48,046 nt of DNA from Saccoglossus kowalevskii (Eukaryota; Hemichordata; Enteropneusta; Harrimaniidae). Below the pieces are notes generated by a model that searched no databases, was not told where the DNA came from, and was given only the letters and a program-made list of their open reading frames with translations. The translations under genes were made by a program, and so were the position numbers. Every line of letters begins with the position of its first letter. The first letter of the stretch is position 1. Of the stretch, positions 32,071-42,600 are shown piece by piece. The stretch spans positions 674,453 to 722,498 of the forward strand of contig NW_003142304.1 of the NCBI RefSeq assembly GCF_000003605.2, in the 5' to 3' direction.

Positions 32071-32630
32071 CAAGCTCTAGACATGTTGGATATTCGGGAT
32101 TATTTCCGAACAGCTGTAAGTTTACATATATATATCCTTCTTGTGAAAGAGCGCGCATAAGAGTGGCTTTGACAGAGGCGCGATGTTTGTGTTCATACGC
32201 GCGTGCCCTATTAACCATGTTGGTCCCAAACTTTTCAAAGAGGCACGTGTACCGATTTAGCGCCAGGGATATGATCATGTATTTCGTGGACAAAACCCGT
32301 GCGACTTGTCACACGCGATAAAACAATGATCATCGCAGCATCTGACGGAAGTTATTGTGATTCCTGTTATAGAAAATACAAAGTCCTGTAATAACCATGA
32401 TGATATTGACCGTGTCCCCGAGACAGCCGAGAACCACGTCTTTATCTAAACCACACGTCGTGAGACGGCGGTTACTAACCGGGGTTAGATGAACGAACGA
32501 AGGCGGACGCTTGTAATCGGTAATAAAAAAAAAGCGCAAGATGTCATTGAACGCAGAATAGAACTTGGCACAATAGAAGAGTAGATATAATAGAGAATTG
32601 CCAATACCACCAAAACAAGCAAAACCTATT
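32071..32630. other. No recognisable feature
   Basis: Unique spacer. The open frames on both strands at 32055-32321 are mutually overlapping shadows. Confidence 0.35.
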
Positions 32631-32788
32631 CAGGGCGGATACAGGATTTTTCATGGGGGGGGGGGGACTTTAAAATCGCCAGACTAAGTTAATGATTTTG
32701 TTATATTATACAAAAACAAATTGAATACATTTTTCAACCGGGGGGGTGGGGTTGTCCAGACCCCAAGAACCCCCTAGATCCGCCACTG
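32631..32788. mobile_element. 158-bp MITE with CAG(T)GGCGGAT ends and a 5-bp target duplication
   Basis: Begins CAGGGCGGATACAGG and ends CTAGATCCGCCACTG. It is flanked directly by CTATT at 32626-32630 and 32789-32793. The interior has a G run and a G-rich tract. The end style resembles hAT/CACTA-like MITEs common in invertebrates, though hAT elements normally duplicate 8 bp. Confidence 0.75.
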
Positions 32789-32793
32789 CTATT

Positions 32794-34886
32794 GAAGGTT
32801 GTTATGCGTCGCTTATAATGTTTGTCTAAAATTGTAATTGCGGCATATAAGGGAGCGTTTTCGCTAATTATCCCAACCATTTACTCTTTCTGTTTTATTG
32901 AGTAGGTGATTCCACCCTCGTTCGCATTTTTAGATTTCAACTTTCGTAATATTTTTGAAATTATTCATTTTCCCGCTGCCCCCAAGTCTTAAATATATGA
33001 ACTTAATGTGTATTGGCCATTAGCATCATGTGACTCGGTTATAATTCATATATTAGCACCGCTAATAAATTAATATTTTATACTTTTTAATGTAAATCTA
33101 TTAGTTGTCGCGGTTATCAATATATGATAGTCACTAAATCGAATGAAATTCTCCTGACTCGTAAAAATCACAAAAATAAAACGTGTTTACGGCAGATCAC
33201 AGAATATACTTACAGTAACCAATACTCGATTGGGGGCGCTATGCTATGGACACGTTCTCCAACTTGTCCCGCCGACGTTTGAGTTACGTTTCCACGCGTC
33301 GCGTCCATGCGTAACGTGGGTGCTAAAATTTCAAAATAAAATTTTGATCCCGGCATATTATGAAAACCTGACTACTATATCTGGTTGCTTACCTGCCACA
33401 GAAAATTTCAAGACAGATTCCTGTTGGGTAGCTCTCCTCATAAACCTGTCTCTGTGCGCCAACACGACTTTGAATCGTTTCGTGTATGTGGTAAGAAGTA
33501 AAATTTACATTTCTGATGAACAACTTTGTAGCTGGCCAAGCAACTGACTGTGATCGCTAACTGGTCTCATTTAGGTCAGTAGTAACCAGCTTTCGGCTTG
33601 TTATTTTAACAACAAAATAAGCTTATTGGCTGAATTCCACTAAGTCTGTTTACTGAACACTGTGTTTAGATTGTGTTCTGTCTGACGTGGATTATGCGAA
33701 CTGTAAATTTGTTCCGCTTGTGGAGCCCATGGTATATATATATGTGTGTAAAGCAGAATATTCTAGTGACGTCACTTGTTGGGCACTATGCTACAAATGA
33801 ACCGCAACGCCGTCGATAGGTATGAAACACCCTCCCAGGTTTAATTATCGAGTGTGTTTAACAACATACTAGATGTCCCAACTCGTTTGAAATATTTAAA
33901 TGACTGGAAATCGTTTCAACGAAACCATTATGCCATGACTACAACGATGAAGCGTTGTTCCCGGCTGCGTTGCACCGATTCCGCTGTTATATATACTTAA
34001 AAAACAGGCATACGTTGGGTACATAGTTTAAAACAAGAAACAAAACTACCGAGTGTCACAAGAAGGGCATAAAACAGCGAGCAATGCGGAATGCAATTAG
34101 TCAAATGTCGTTCTGAAAAAAATAACACAAACTTTAAATTTGGTACCAATCAACTGACGAGTATGATAAAAATGAAGCTGAAATATCAGCTGTCTTCCTT
34201 CAAGAAACCACTGAGAAGGGATTAAGGTGATTTCTCTTTAAGGAGGATACTTATTTTAGATCATTATCTTAAAGACTCCATCGATAGCGGTGCCCAAGTT
34301 TTTTCAGAGACACCTAGGCATTGATAAGGGATTTGGAGGGATTAAATCATGGCGTGCAAAACTCACAGATTAAACTGTCAGAAGGCGTCGGTGAAGGCGA
34401 TAAGCGTAGGTTCTTTGTCGAGTTATATTTGAGCTTTCCCAGGACCGTAAAACAAATTCGTTGTGAGCACTTTTTAACTGACTAGCACATCATTCTAGTC
34501 TCGGGATGTAAGTACTTTCTTTGCCGAGGAGGACAATGAAAGTTATTGAAAGTGTTTGCTTTCTATTTATAAGTGAAACAGTTGTTTTTTGTTTGTTTGT
34601 GTGTGTTTTTAAGAAAAAATACCTGATCGCAAACTCAAATAAAGTAAAACTTGAGGTTGAATCAGGTAATACTCGAACCGTAGTCGAATGTAACCAGTCC
34701 GGTGTCATGTCTTGTGTCACGTGACTTAAAGAATTTTGCACCGCGTGGATTCCTCGGTGGATTGTCGGTTTCGCGTTATCATTGAATAAAAGTTACATAT
34801 ATAAGGTTTTTTAAATCGGTTGGTAGGTCATCACCTCAAAGCTTTCTTATTTTCTTTTTTTTAAATGACGCTACACTCACTCAGAC
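32794..34886. other. No recognisable gene
   Basis: A 105-codon open frame at 33230-33547 (plus) has no recognisable motif, weak start context and no splice partner. TGACGTCA lies at 33767-33774. The rest is A+T-rich spacer. Confidence 0.35.
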
Positions 34887-34942
34887 CATGGAGATAAAAT
34901 AATTAGCTCCATGCTCAAACCATGGACGTAAGTACATCCATG
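34887..34942. repeat. Two adjacent CATGGA...TCCATG hairpins
   Basis: CATGGAG...CTCCATG (34887-34913), then CATGGACGTA...TACATCCATG (34919-34942). The second is close in sequence to the dmbx-intron hairpin at 16754-16782. Confidence 0.75.
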
Positions 34943-34978
34943 CTCAGACTGAAAGTTACGCTATTTTTAACACTGTGG

Positions 34979-35322
34979 TAAAGACTTTCTGTTTTCGAAA
35001 TTGTGAGAAATTCTTCCGTTTTTTGGGAGAAAAAATGGTGTAAAAATTATTTTGAAAATATAATTCAGAAATTAATATTAAAAATAATTCATAACGAAAT
35101 CTATTCTATATGCACCCATCACAGAAAAAAAGATAATTTGCTCAATATAAATATAGTTTTGCTTTTTATTTGTCTTGAATTAAGACTGAAAGAAGCTGAA
35201 TGTAATTACAAACTATGTAGGTTGTTCAACAACTCATGTGTGAACAATAACTTAAAAAAAATATTGTATTTTCTGCATAAAAACAAAAGAATTTTACAAT
35301 GTCGAAAACGGAAAGTCTTTAT
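34979..35322. mobile_element. Inverted-repeat element, family M4 copy 2
   Basis: Begins GTAAAGACTTTCTGTTTTCG and ends CGAAAACGGAAAGTCTTTAT. The terminal inverted repeats are about 35 bp and the A+T-rich interior differs in length from copy 1 (4855-5250). The 112-codon open frame across it is low-complexity and lies entirely within the element. Confidence 0.8.
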
Positions 35323-35386
35323 TGCAATGTTTTTTTCTTAATAGCGATTCATTTGAGTAGTGGTCATCAGTGTGAAACGAAGTTCA

Positions 35387-35460
35387 ACCCCGAGAGTTTA
35401 TTGGAGCCGAACTTGGCCGTAGGGCTCCGATGAAATGCTGTCGTGTGAACGTAGCAAATA
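35387..35460. repeat. Short repeat R2, copy 1
   Basis: GGAGCCGAACTTGG...GGCTCCGATGAAATGCTGTCGTGTGAACGTAGCAAAT matches 42563-42622 in the GCM-family gene intron. The GGAGCC/GGCTCC arms are inverted, suggesting the end of a small transposon. Confidence 0.55.
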
Positions 35461-36772
35461 TTTATCACATTTCGCCATTTTGATTGATTGATTGAATGCA
35501 TAAATTACTATTGCTTGCACAAATCACACATTTGTGTGATTCAGAAATTCTACCACGTTCTGATGATGGTCAATCTGGACGGGATTGTTCTAATGACTAC
35601 TCGTACCCAAAACATGTTATATGAATAATTGACACGGCAGAATTGTCAAGTATAATTTTAAAATGACGATAAAACCTAAAACCAACGTATATTTAGAAAA
35701 AAAACAGACGATTCATTGTCATTCATTGTATGCGGTCATTGTATGCGGTCATTAATTATAATGCAAAACACAATTGCGTACTTAGTATACTAACACAACC
35801 GTGTTCCGCAGAAGAGGGAGAGTTTACATTTTCACTTTATTTACACGGAATATGTTTATGTGTTGGTTATTATGTTTAACTGCCTTCAATCCTTCTAAAA
35901 ACAAGTCATCAAAATTAATAAAAAACATTCACGCTTCTCCTGGGGCGATTGGGATGAGCCCGTCGTTGTCGCATGCACATCTAATTTGGTAATTGTCGTT
36001 TCATATTTCACGGCAAATTTATAATTATAGTCAGGAGGGAGTTGTATGACACGATTGGTTGAAATAATCATCTCTTTTGCATAAATTAATAATCATGAGC
36101 AATAAAAAACTTGCCTATTGCTCAAATTGCTCNNNNNNNNNNNNNNNNNNNNNNNNNNNNNNNNNNNNNNNNNNNNNNNNNNNNNNNNNNNNNNNNNNNN
36201 NNNNNNNNNNNNNNNNNNNNNNNNNNNNNNNNNNNNNNNNNNNNNNNNNNNNNNNNNNNNNNNNNNNNNNNNNNNNNNNNNNNNNNNNNNNNNNNNNNNN
36301 NNNNNNNNNNNNNNNNNNNNNNNNNNNNNNNNNNNNNNNNNNNNNNNNNNNNNNNNNNNNNNNNNNNNNNNNNNNNNNNNNNNNNNNNNNNNNNNNNNNN
36401 NNNNNNNNNNNNCAGTTACTTTTATCAGTGACAAGTTATCTAATTAGTGTGTGAGCATGCGCAGTTTGAAATGGAACATATTTGAACGCAATAAAATCAC
36501 GCGTAGAACTCGGGCTCCAGCAATACAATTGTGGCGTCAAACTGGTTGTCGGTTGAATTGTTTTGCAATAGACATAATTTTGGAGCCTGTATTTGTCTAT
36601 GAAATGTTTCTAAGTTTTGTTGAGGATTAATCTGTAAAGAAATTGCTGAAATTGTTTCATCTGTTCGTAAACGGGACGCTGTTGCTTTGACGATGGGCTA
36701 CGGGCGACTGACGTCGAAACGTTCCATTCAGATCGGATGGCGCCCTCTCGTGCCAATCCCCCCTGATTATAG
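35461..36772. other. Spacer with assembly gap
   Basis: Contains the 280-N gap (36133-36412) and a short direct repeat of TGTATGCGGTCATT at about 35729-35752. No exon is supported. Confidence 0.4.
36133..36412. other. Assembly gap (280 N)
   Basis: Run of 280 unknown bases; any open frame spanning it is meaningless. Confidence 0.99.
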
Positions 36773-36892
36773 TTAAAGCGTGGTGGTCGTGTTCGAATTT
36801 CATGTAAATAAACAATGTATTTTACACGCGTTGTATACGTCGCTATGAGTCTCATATCGAATAGGACGCGGCCGACGACTGCCGCCCTTTAA
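36773..36892. mobile_element. TTAA-flanked MITE, family M2 (best-preserved copy)
   Basis: TTAA at both ends (36773-36776 and 36889-36892). The left end AGCGTGGTGGTCGTG and right end CGACGACTGCCGCCCT form the inverted repeats. About 112 bp between the TTAA sites, non-coding. Confidence 0.8.
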
Positions 36893-38385
36893 ACTTTATC
36901 CCAACAGGGCACACGTTTTTTTGTTTTTTTTTTTACAACAAACGGATCGTAACTCGAGTGTCTTTATTATATGTATTAATCTGTCGCCACAGACTCGGAA
37001 AATTGCCGAAAGTACGCTCTTCTCCACAGAGGCCACGATAGCGTCAGATTTCATTGTGCCACAATGGACGATGTTTATGTTCAAAGTTGTCTGACAATGA
37101 TATATAAACATAGTAAAGGTAATTTCCTCTGTACCGCATTCCTAATTACTAGTGTATTTCAAAATCGATCATAACATCGATTTGCCGCCATCACGGCACC
37201 AGGCCGATTTCAAAGGAACTTGAACTCCGGCAATCGTGACATTGTGCTTAGATTTTTTAATAAACGCTGCGCAATTTGAGTTATTTTTTGAAGAAATCAC
37301 CGTCATAGCCAGGGATGGGTCGCCATGGAAACGATGAATCTAAACACGTGCTGGTCAACTGACAAGTGATTATGATTTTGGATTAGCAGCGGGACATTCT
37401 CTGTTTCAACGATAGAGGGCAAATATCTACTTCTAACCGACCACACCATCTATCTTCGCCAGCCGAGGTTCATTTATTCGACCATCGCCTCCCCACTGCA
37501 CCTTGGCAAACCGTACATAGCAAACGTGTATTTAAGTTCGCACTCTCTGGCAATACTTGAGACATTTCCGTCAACGCATTGTCCAATCAAATTGCTCGTT
37601 ATAGCTGCATCACGAACAAGTAGAAGTTTTCTTTTCAGCCAAAGATTGAGCTGATGTGTCACTATCTGTTACATGGGGCTAAAAATCCAACTGATTAGAT
37701 CAATTCATTTTATTAATTTGCTTTCCCATTTTACACTACACTAAAGAAACACAGCTACGGCATACGGCCACCGTGCACGGTAATATTCGTGTGCATGATG
37801 CAAGCTATATGCTCTCCGAAAATATCAATGGTTGCACTTGAGAAAACAGAGCAACTGTATGACTGTAGGTAAAATACGCGACTTATCAGTGATATCCCGC
37901 ACGGGTTCGTGGGCGAGTACTAGTATGTTTACACCGAGCACGCGAAACCGCGCGATTCGGAACGATGCTCACCTTCAAGCTAACTACATGTATTTCACAA
38001 TTGCAAGGTTGTCGGGTTGATTCTTTGCAAGATAAAACGCACACACCAACTAAATATAGATTTACATTAAAATCTAATTTATTTCCAAATATATTTACAA
38101 ATACTTTAAAAAACAACACGAGGTAAACACTAGGTAAACACTGAGCAACTAACGGGCAATTCAGTTAAACTATAGATCACAATCAAGAGACTTTTTAAAA
38201 CATGGATTGATCACAATAACTAGGAAGTACATAGGAAGATTTAAACATTAATTTATCTCTGACTGGGTCGAATGTGACACGAACGACAATCCTACATACC
38301 GACTACAGTTCGGTCGAGCCAGTAAAGTAAATACAAACGCGAATATGATTACGATTCCAGTCATAGTATTGTAATTATGCATTGT
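36893..38385. other. No supported gene
   Basis: Minus-strand frames at 36896-37111 and 37474-37662 look mildly protein-like (for example GTMKSDAIVASVEKS) but have no clear splice sites or family. TACTAGTA lies at 37918-37925. Confidence 0.3.
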
Positions 38386-38700
38386 ACTCGGGGCGGAGCT
38401 ACGTCACAAGACGTTCCACGTTGCTAAGACGCGTACCATTGTGCATGCATTTCTATGGGTTCTGTGCGCGCTGCTGTGGAAAGCCGGTCGAGCCGGTGAA
38501 AATTCGAGAAAACAACACAAACTCAACTTTAAAGTAATCCTAAACAACCAAATTTATATATGTTACACACGTAGGGCTAATCTTGTTCAGGGGAGTCTCA
38601 ACAACCATCCCAAAGTACCGTTTTCTGCGAGTTTTTGGCCTTTGTTTTCACCGCGAGGGTTGCCAGGCAGTGAAAATGCCCGGATGTCCGCCCCCGGGGA
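38386..38700. mobile_element. MITE family M1, copy 2 (reverse orientation)
   Basis: ACTCGGGGCGGAGCTACGTC at the left and CGGATGTCCGCCCCCGGGGA at the right, the reverse of copy 1 at 1269-1594. It lies about 400 bp past the stop of the GCM-family gene. Confidence 0.85.
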
Positions 38701-38743
38701 TAAGATACGTGTATAACGTGATGTCCAGCGTCACACATTTCCT

Positions 38744-38880
38744 CTAGCGCCCTCTAACGACAAAACACTTTAGTGACGTAAATGGGGCGAGGACAAATGC
38801 CGTTCAAATAGTCAATATTATTTTGATCGTCGCTCGTTTTGAAAGATTTAACTATATAGATTTAACTATAGCCTTTACCA
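38744..38880. mobile_element. Partial copy of MITE family M5
   Basis: Matches the left half of 44752-45004 (TAGCGCCCTCTAACGAC end, then GTAAATGGG...GCCGTTCAAATAGTC). The right half is missing. Confidence 0.55.
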
Positions 38881-39106
38881 CCTAATGAATATGCATGAGC
38901 TAATTTGATCCGGGCAAACGAGTCAGATGTCTTAAAGACAAAAAATGGCGACAGGCGTATTTATAATTGTTTTGGCGTTGAAATAATTTTTCAATGCTTT
39001 CATTCAGGAAATAAACCTAATAAAAAATTAGCCGCCACGAAGTAGTGCGGTTACGTCAGTTCTATTTTAGGAAGATTTCGTAATGGCAAACGCTATAAAT
39101 ATACGC

Positions 39107-39603
39107 TCAAACTTTGTATGGATGAAACAACTTTAAATAATTTAGGTTGTTGCTGGTGCGTCTGATTGGCCCAATCTGGTTGTCGTTTCTATGGTGATTG
39201 GAATACAAGGTGGCTAGGAGCGTGTTATGTAGAACAGGGTTGTACGTAATCAGCGATGGTAGTATTGGTGTCACGGAATACGGGAACGATGATGACATCG
39301 GTACATTGGACGGTCTGTGGGGCATGTGTTGTTGTACTGACAGAACCGCATCTTTTGACTGCAGTGGTAACCTAGGTGACGACATCGGTTGAGCTGCCCC
39401 AGGAAGCAAGAAAGCAGGGCACGACTTACGGCGGTGGTGTTGAAACTGCGGGAGTAAATGCGGGAAACTGAACCGATTTGTCAGCGATGTTTCTGGTTTG
39501 TTGAGACATTGCGCCGATGTTGACGTCGGGGACGTACTATGAGTGGGTCTGTGGAAGGCTGATCGCATCAACGCGTCTTCTCCTAAACCAAATTTTGTAA
39601 AAC
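39107..39603 (-). CDS. GCM-family gene last exon (Ser/Pro/His-rich tail)
   Basis: The acceptor TTGCTTACTTGCAG is strong and the frame runs 164 residues to TAA at 39109-39107. The sequence is rich in Ser, Pro, His and Leu (for example [13 protein letters not shown]), which fits a disordered activation tail. No canonical AATAAA was seen within about 200 bp downstream. Confidence 0.85.
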
Positions 39604-42600
39604 CTGCAAGTAAGCAAGAAACGCTCATTTTGAATTGCGCCACCAACGACCTTTTTTACTATGAAAAAGGCAATTAGCATTACCGGTGGTATATGCAAAA
39701 AGGGCGTAAGTTTTAATATTGTTGCTTGATAGTGTAGCACGCAACTAGGTATTCGTTTAATGTAATAATTATATTTTTAATGTATTGGTCGTTTTGAACG
39801 TACATGCACAATGTAGGTGTTATTTTTTAACAAATCGACTGTTGACGGCGCTGCTCAAAGAAACAGAAATGACTTTTCAAGTGTATTTACCCATGTATGT
39901 AACCATCTTAAGAACTATCCGGTGTTAACGTTGTGGTATTTATTGAAGGTAAAGTATTATAGAAGCAACAAGCCCCAGATCTCCGCTTTTCGCTTAAAAA
40001 TGCCTTGACTTACCCGCCAAGTTTTAATTTATTTGAATTTGTCAGAACATATAAATCGTATTGTATACAACTACACGAAAAACTTGTACGACCAATACAC
40101 GTCCGTCAACCTATTAAACGGGGGAGTCGTCACCTACGCATGCGTCAGCTGGCCATATCGTGTCGTTGTTAACAAACAACCGTTCACCCATGAGCCTTTG
40201 CGTTCTTAGCGTGTGTTGTTATCGTCGCTTGGGATCCTCCCGCTTTGACAAAGACGACGAAATGAACATATAGAATTATGTGAAACAGCTACCTTGTTCT
40301 GTCGCTGTTTTCAGTGATTTCAGAAACTCTATCGCTGGTCCTTCCGTAGTTTGCTTTATGTCGTTTCTTGCTGCCGGCTCTGTTCGACAAACATCACACC
40401 CACATCTATTGGCACTGTCCTTATCTGAGCCGTCTGCAAAATAGATAGTTTGGTATTACACTAAATCACTTGGTCACGTGACAACGTTGAGCTACGCAAT
40501 ATATAAAGATGTAACAGGGACGAAAGCATGTCTGACGTGACTATGATGCATATCAATCACAGTTGTGACGTTTAGTGTGAAATATCACTAGGTGACATGC
40601 TGTGGTAAACGTCACAATATTCACGCTAAACGTCATCATTTCACGCATCTACACGGAGAAAAAATCGCGCAGTTGTACCACATTTGTTATAGCAACGCAA
40701 TAGTATCAGTCTGGATAACAATTACTCGAACAATTATTTCGAATATAAACATATGATTCGTTAAGCGTAGTGTAATTACGATTTACCTTTAGTTTTTTGG
40801 TTCGTGAATAATACTAAATTATGACGTCACTCGTATTTGCCGGTTCTATGAATATCAGGGAAGTACCTAACATGTGACAGTTCGGAGTGTCCTAACTCCA
40901 GAAAAATCGTAAAAATTGTACTACGCTCACGAATCAAATGCTAATTTATGCTAATTGTATTATGATTTAAGGTTAAATACAACAAATGCTGTTTATGCGT
41001 CACACACGTGGCAACACTACCAGCATTCGGAAAATGGAAACACAAATACGCATGCGCAGTAATTGCTATTGTACGTACAAGACCAATCAGCGCATGCGCA
41101 TCAGAAAATGTCATTGTTCCATCGAACTAAAATTCAAATTACTACATGTACAAAACATCGTTCATGATAAATCACTGCTCAGTGTATTCATCGTATACAC
41201 TATCAAACAGCACTAATCATAAATCTACCCGTTTTCGTTTATATTGCATCAACAAAACTGAATAAATTATACAAAAATATCATACAAGTTTATGGTAATG
41301 TTTACACGTGGCACATACTTTGAAAGGTAAAAACACTCACATAAAACAATTCATACTGCACAAATATTCAGCGAATTTCTCACCGATACATTCTGGATTC
41401 TGTGATTTCAAACACTGTATGATGTTGTTTAACCCTTCTTTCAGAGGGAGGCGACGGAACGACAACCTGAAACCAGCTAATGTAGCCTTGGCAACCCCAC
41501 CATCATCTGTCATCTCACTATTCATCTTATATGCATCGAATATTGCCATGGCAACTGGAAATACTTTGCAGGATGCGAGTTCGTTTCCCCAGTACATCCA
41601 AAATTCATTGATGATGGGTGGACCAAGAGACGGATCCTAGAATGAATAGAACCAAACACTGTAGTGATAAAAAACATACTGTCACGTGACCATAACATAT
41701 TACGTCGTGTGTATTACTGTAGTTCATAACAAATGAAGGTCATTTCGACATTGTAACAAGAACAAAATAGGCACCAGTGATTTCAGAAACAATTCGCCGT
41801 CACAGACAACCAGTGTTAACAGTTTGTCAACCTAGTTTGCAGAGCTTTGATTCATTTTGCTGTTGACGAACAGAAGAGATACTATACGTGAAACCTATCA
41901 ACTGAACTAAATTAGTAACACCCAACTGTCATTATGATTGCTAGGACTTTATGTTAGTAATTCCATTGGTATGACTGGTAAAATTATGAGTTATTAACTC
42001 CATCCTGTCATTACTATTGGTGAGCCTATGAAATATTAACTCCAACCTATCATTACTATTGGTGAGCCTATGAAATATTAACTCCATCTTGTCATTCCGA
42101 TTGGTGGAATCAAGAGTTTTTAAATCCGACCTATCATTATGATTGGTGAAACTATGAGATATTAACTCCCACCTATCATTATTATTAGTAAAACTACCAG
42201 TTATTAACTCCAACCTATCATTACGATTGTTGAAACTATGAGATATTAACTCCAACATGTCATTACGATTGGTAAAACTATGAGTTAATCACTCCAATCT
42301 GGCATAAAAGGAAGAACCAATATTTTCAAATGTGTTATAACACACTCAGTGCTTATTGTCTGAGTATTACGATGCTTATTTCAATAGCGGACATTTTTGT
42401 TTGGCATCCTGTACCAGTGTTAGCTTGACAGCATATACTATGAAAGTTATTTTTTGTTCTAAACAGTTTTTTGTACCAAATATTGCCCGTTTACTAGAAA
42501 ATGACTGGTTCACGCTTGATAACTGGCCACAATTACGAGTAAACAAACTGTTTTTTTTGCTGAAAGAGCTGGCTGGAGCCGAAGAGCTCCAATAAAATGC

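Noticed and set aside
33230-33547. 105-codon plus-strand ORF
   Set aside because: No recognisable motif, weak start context, no splice partner, and unremarkable composition.
35003-35341. 112-codon plus-strand ORF
   Set aside because: Low-complexity Lys/Asn/Ile frame lying almost entirely in the A+T-rich interior of MITE M4.
36077-36454. Four ORFs across the N run
   Set aside because: They exist only because N codons are not stops.
37474-37662. Minus-strand 62-codon ORF with three cysteines
   Set aside because: Mildly protein-like, but no splice sites, domain or partner exon found.
41941-42258. 105-codon repeat ORF as a constitutive exon of the GCM-family gene
   Set aside because: No clear acceptor/donor pair, and the flanking exons join in phase 0 without it. 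Kept only as a finding.
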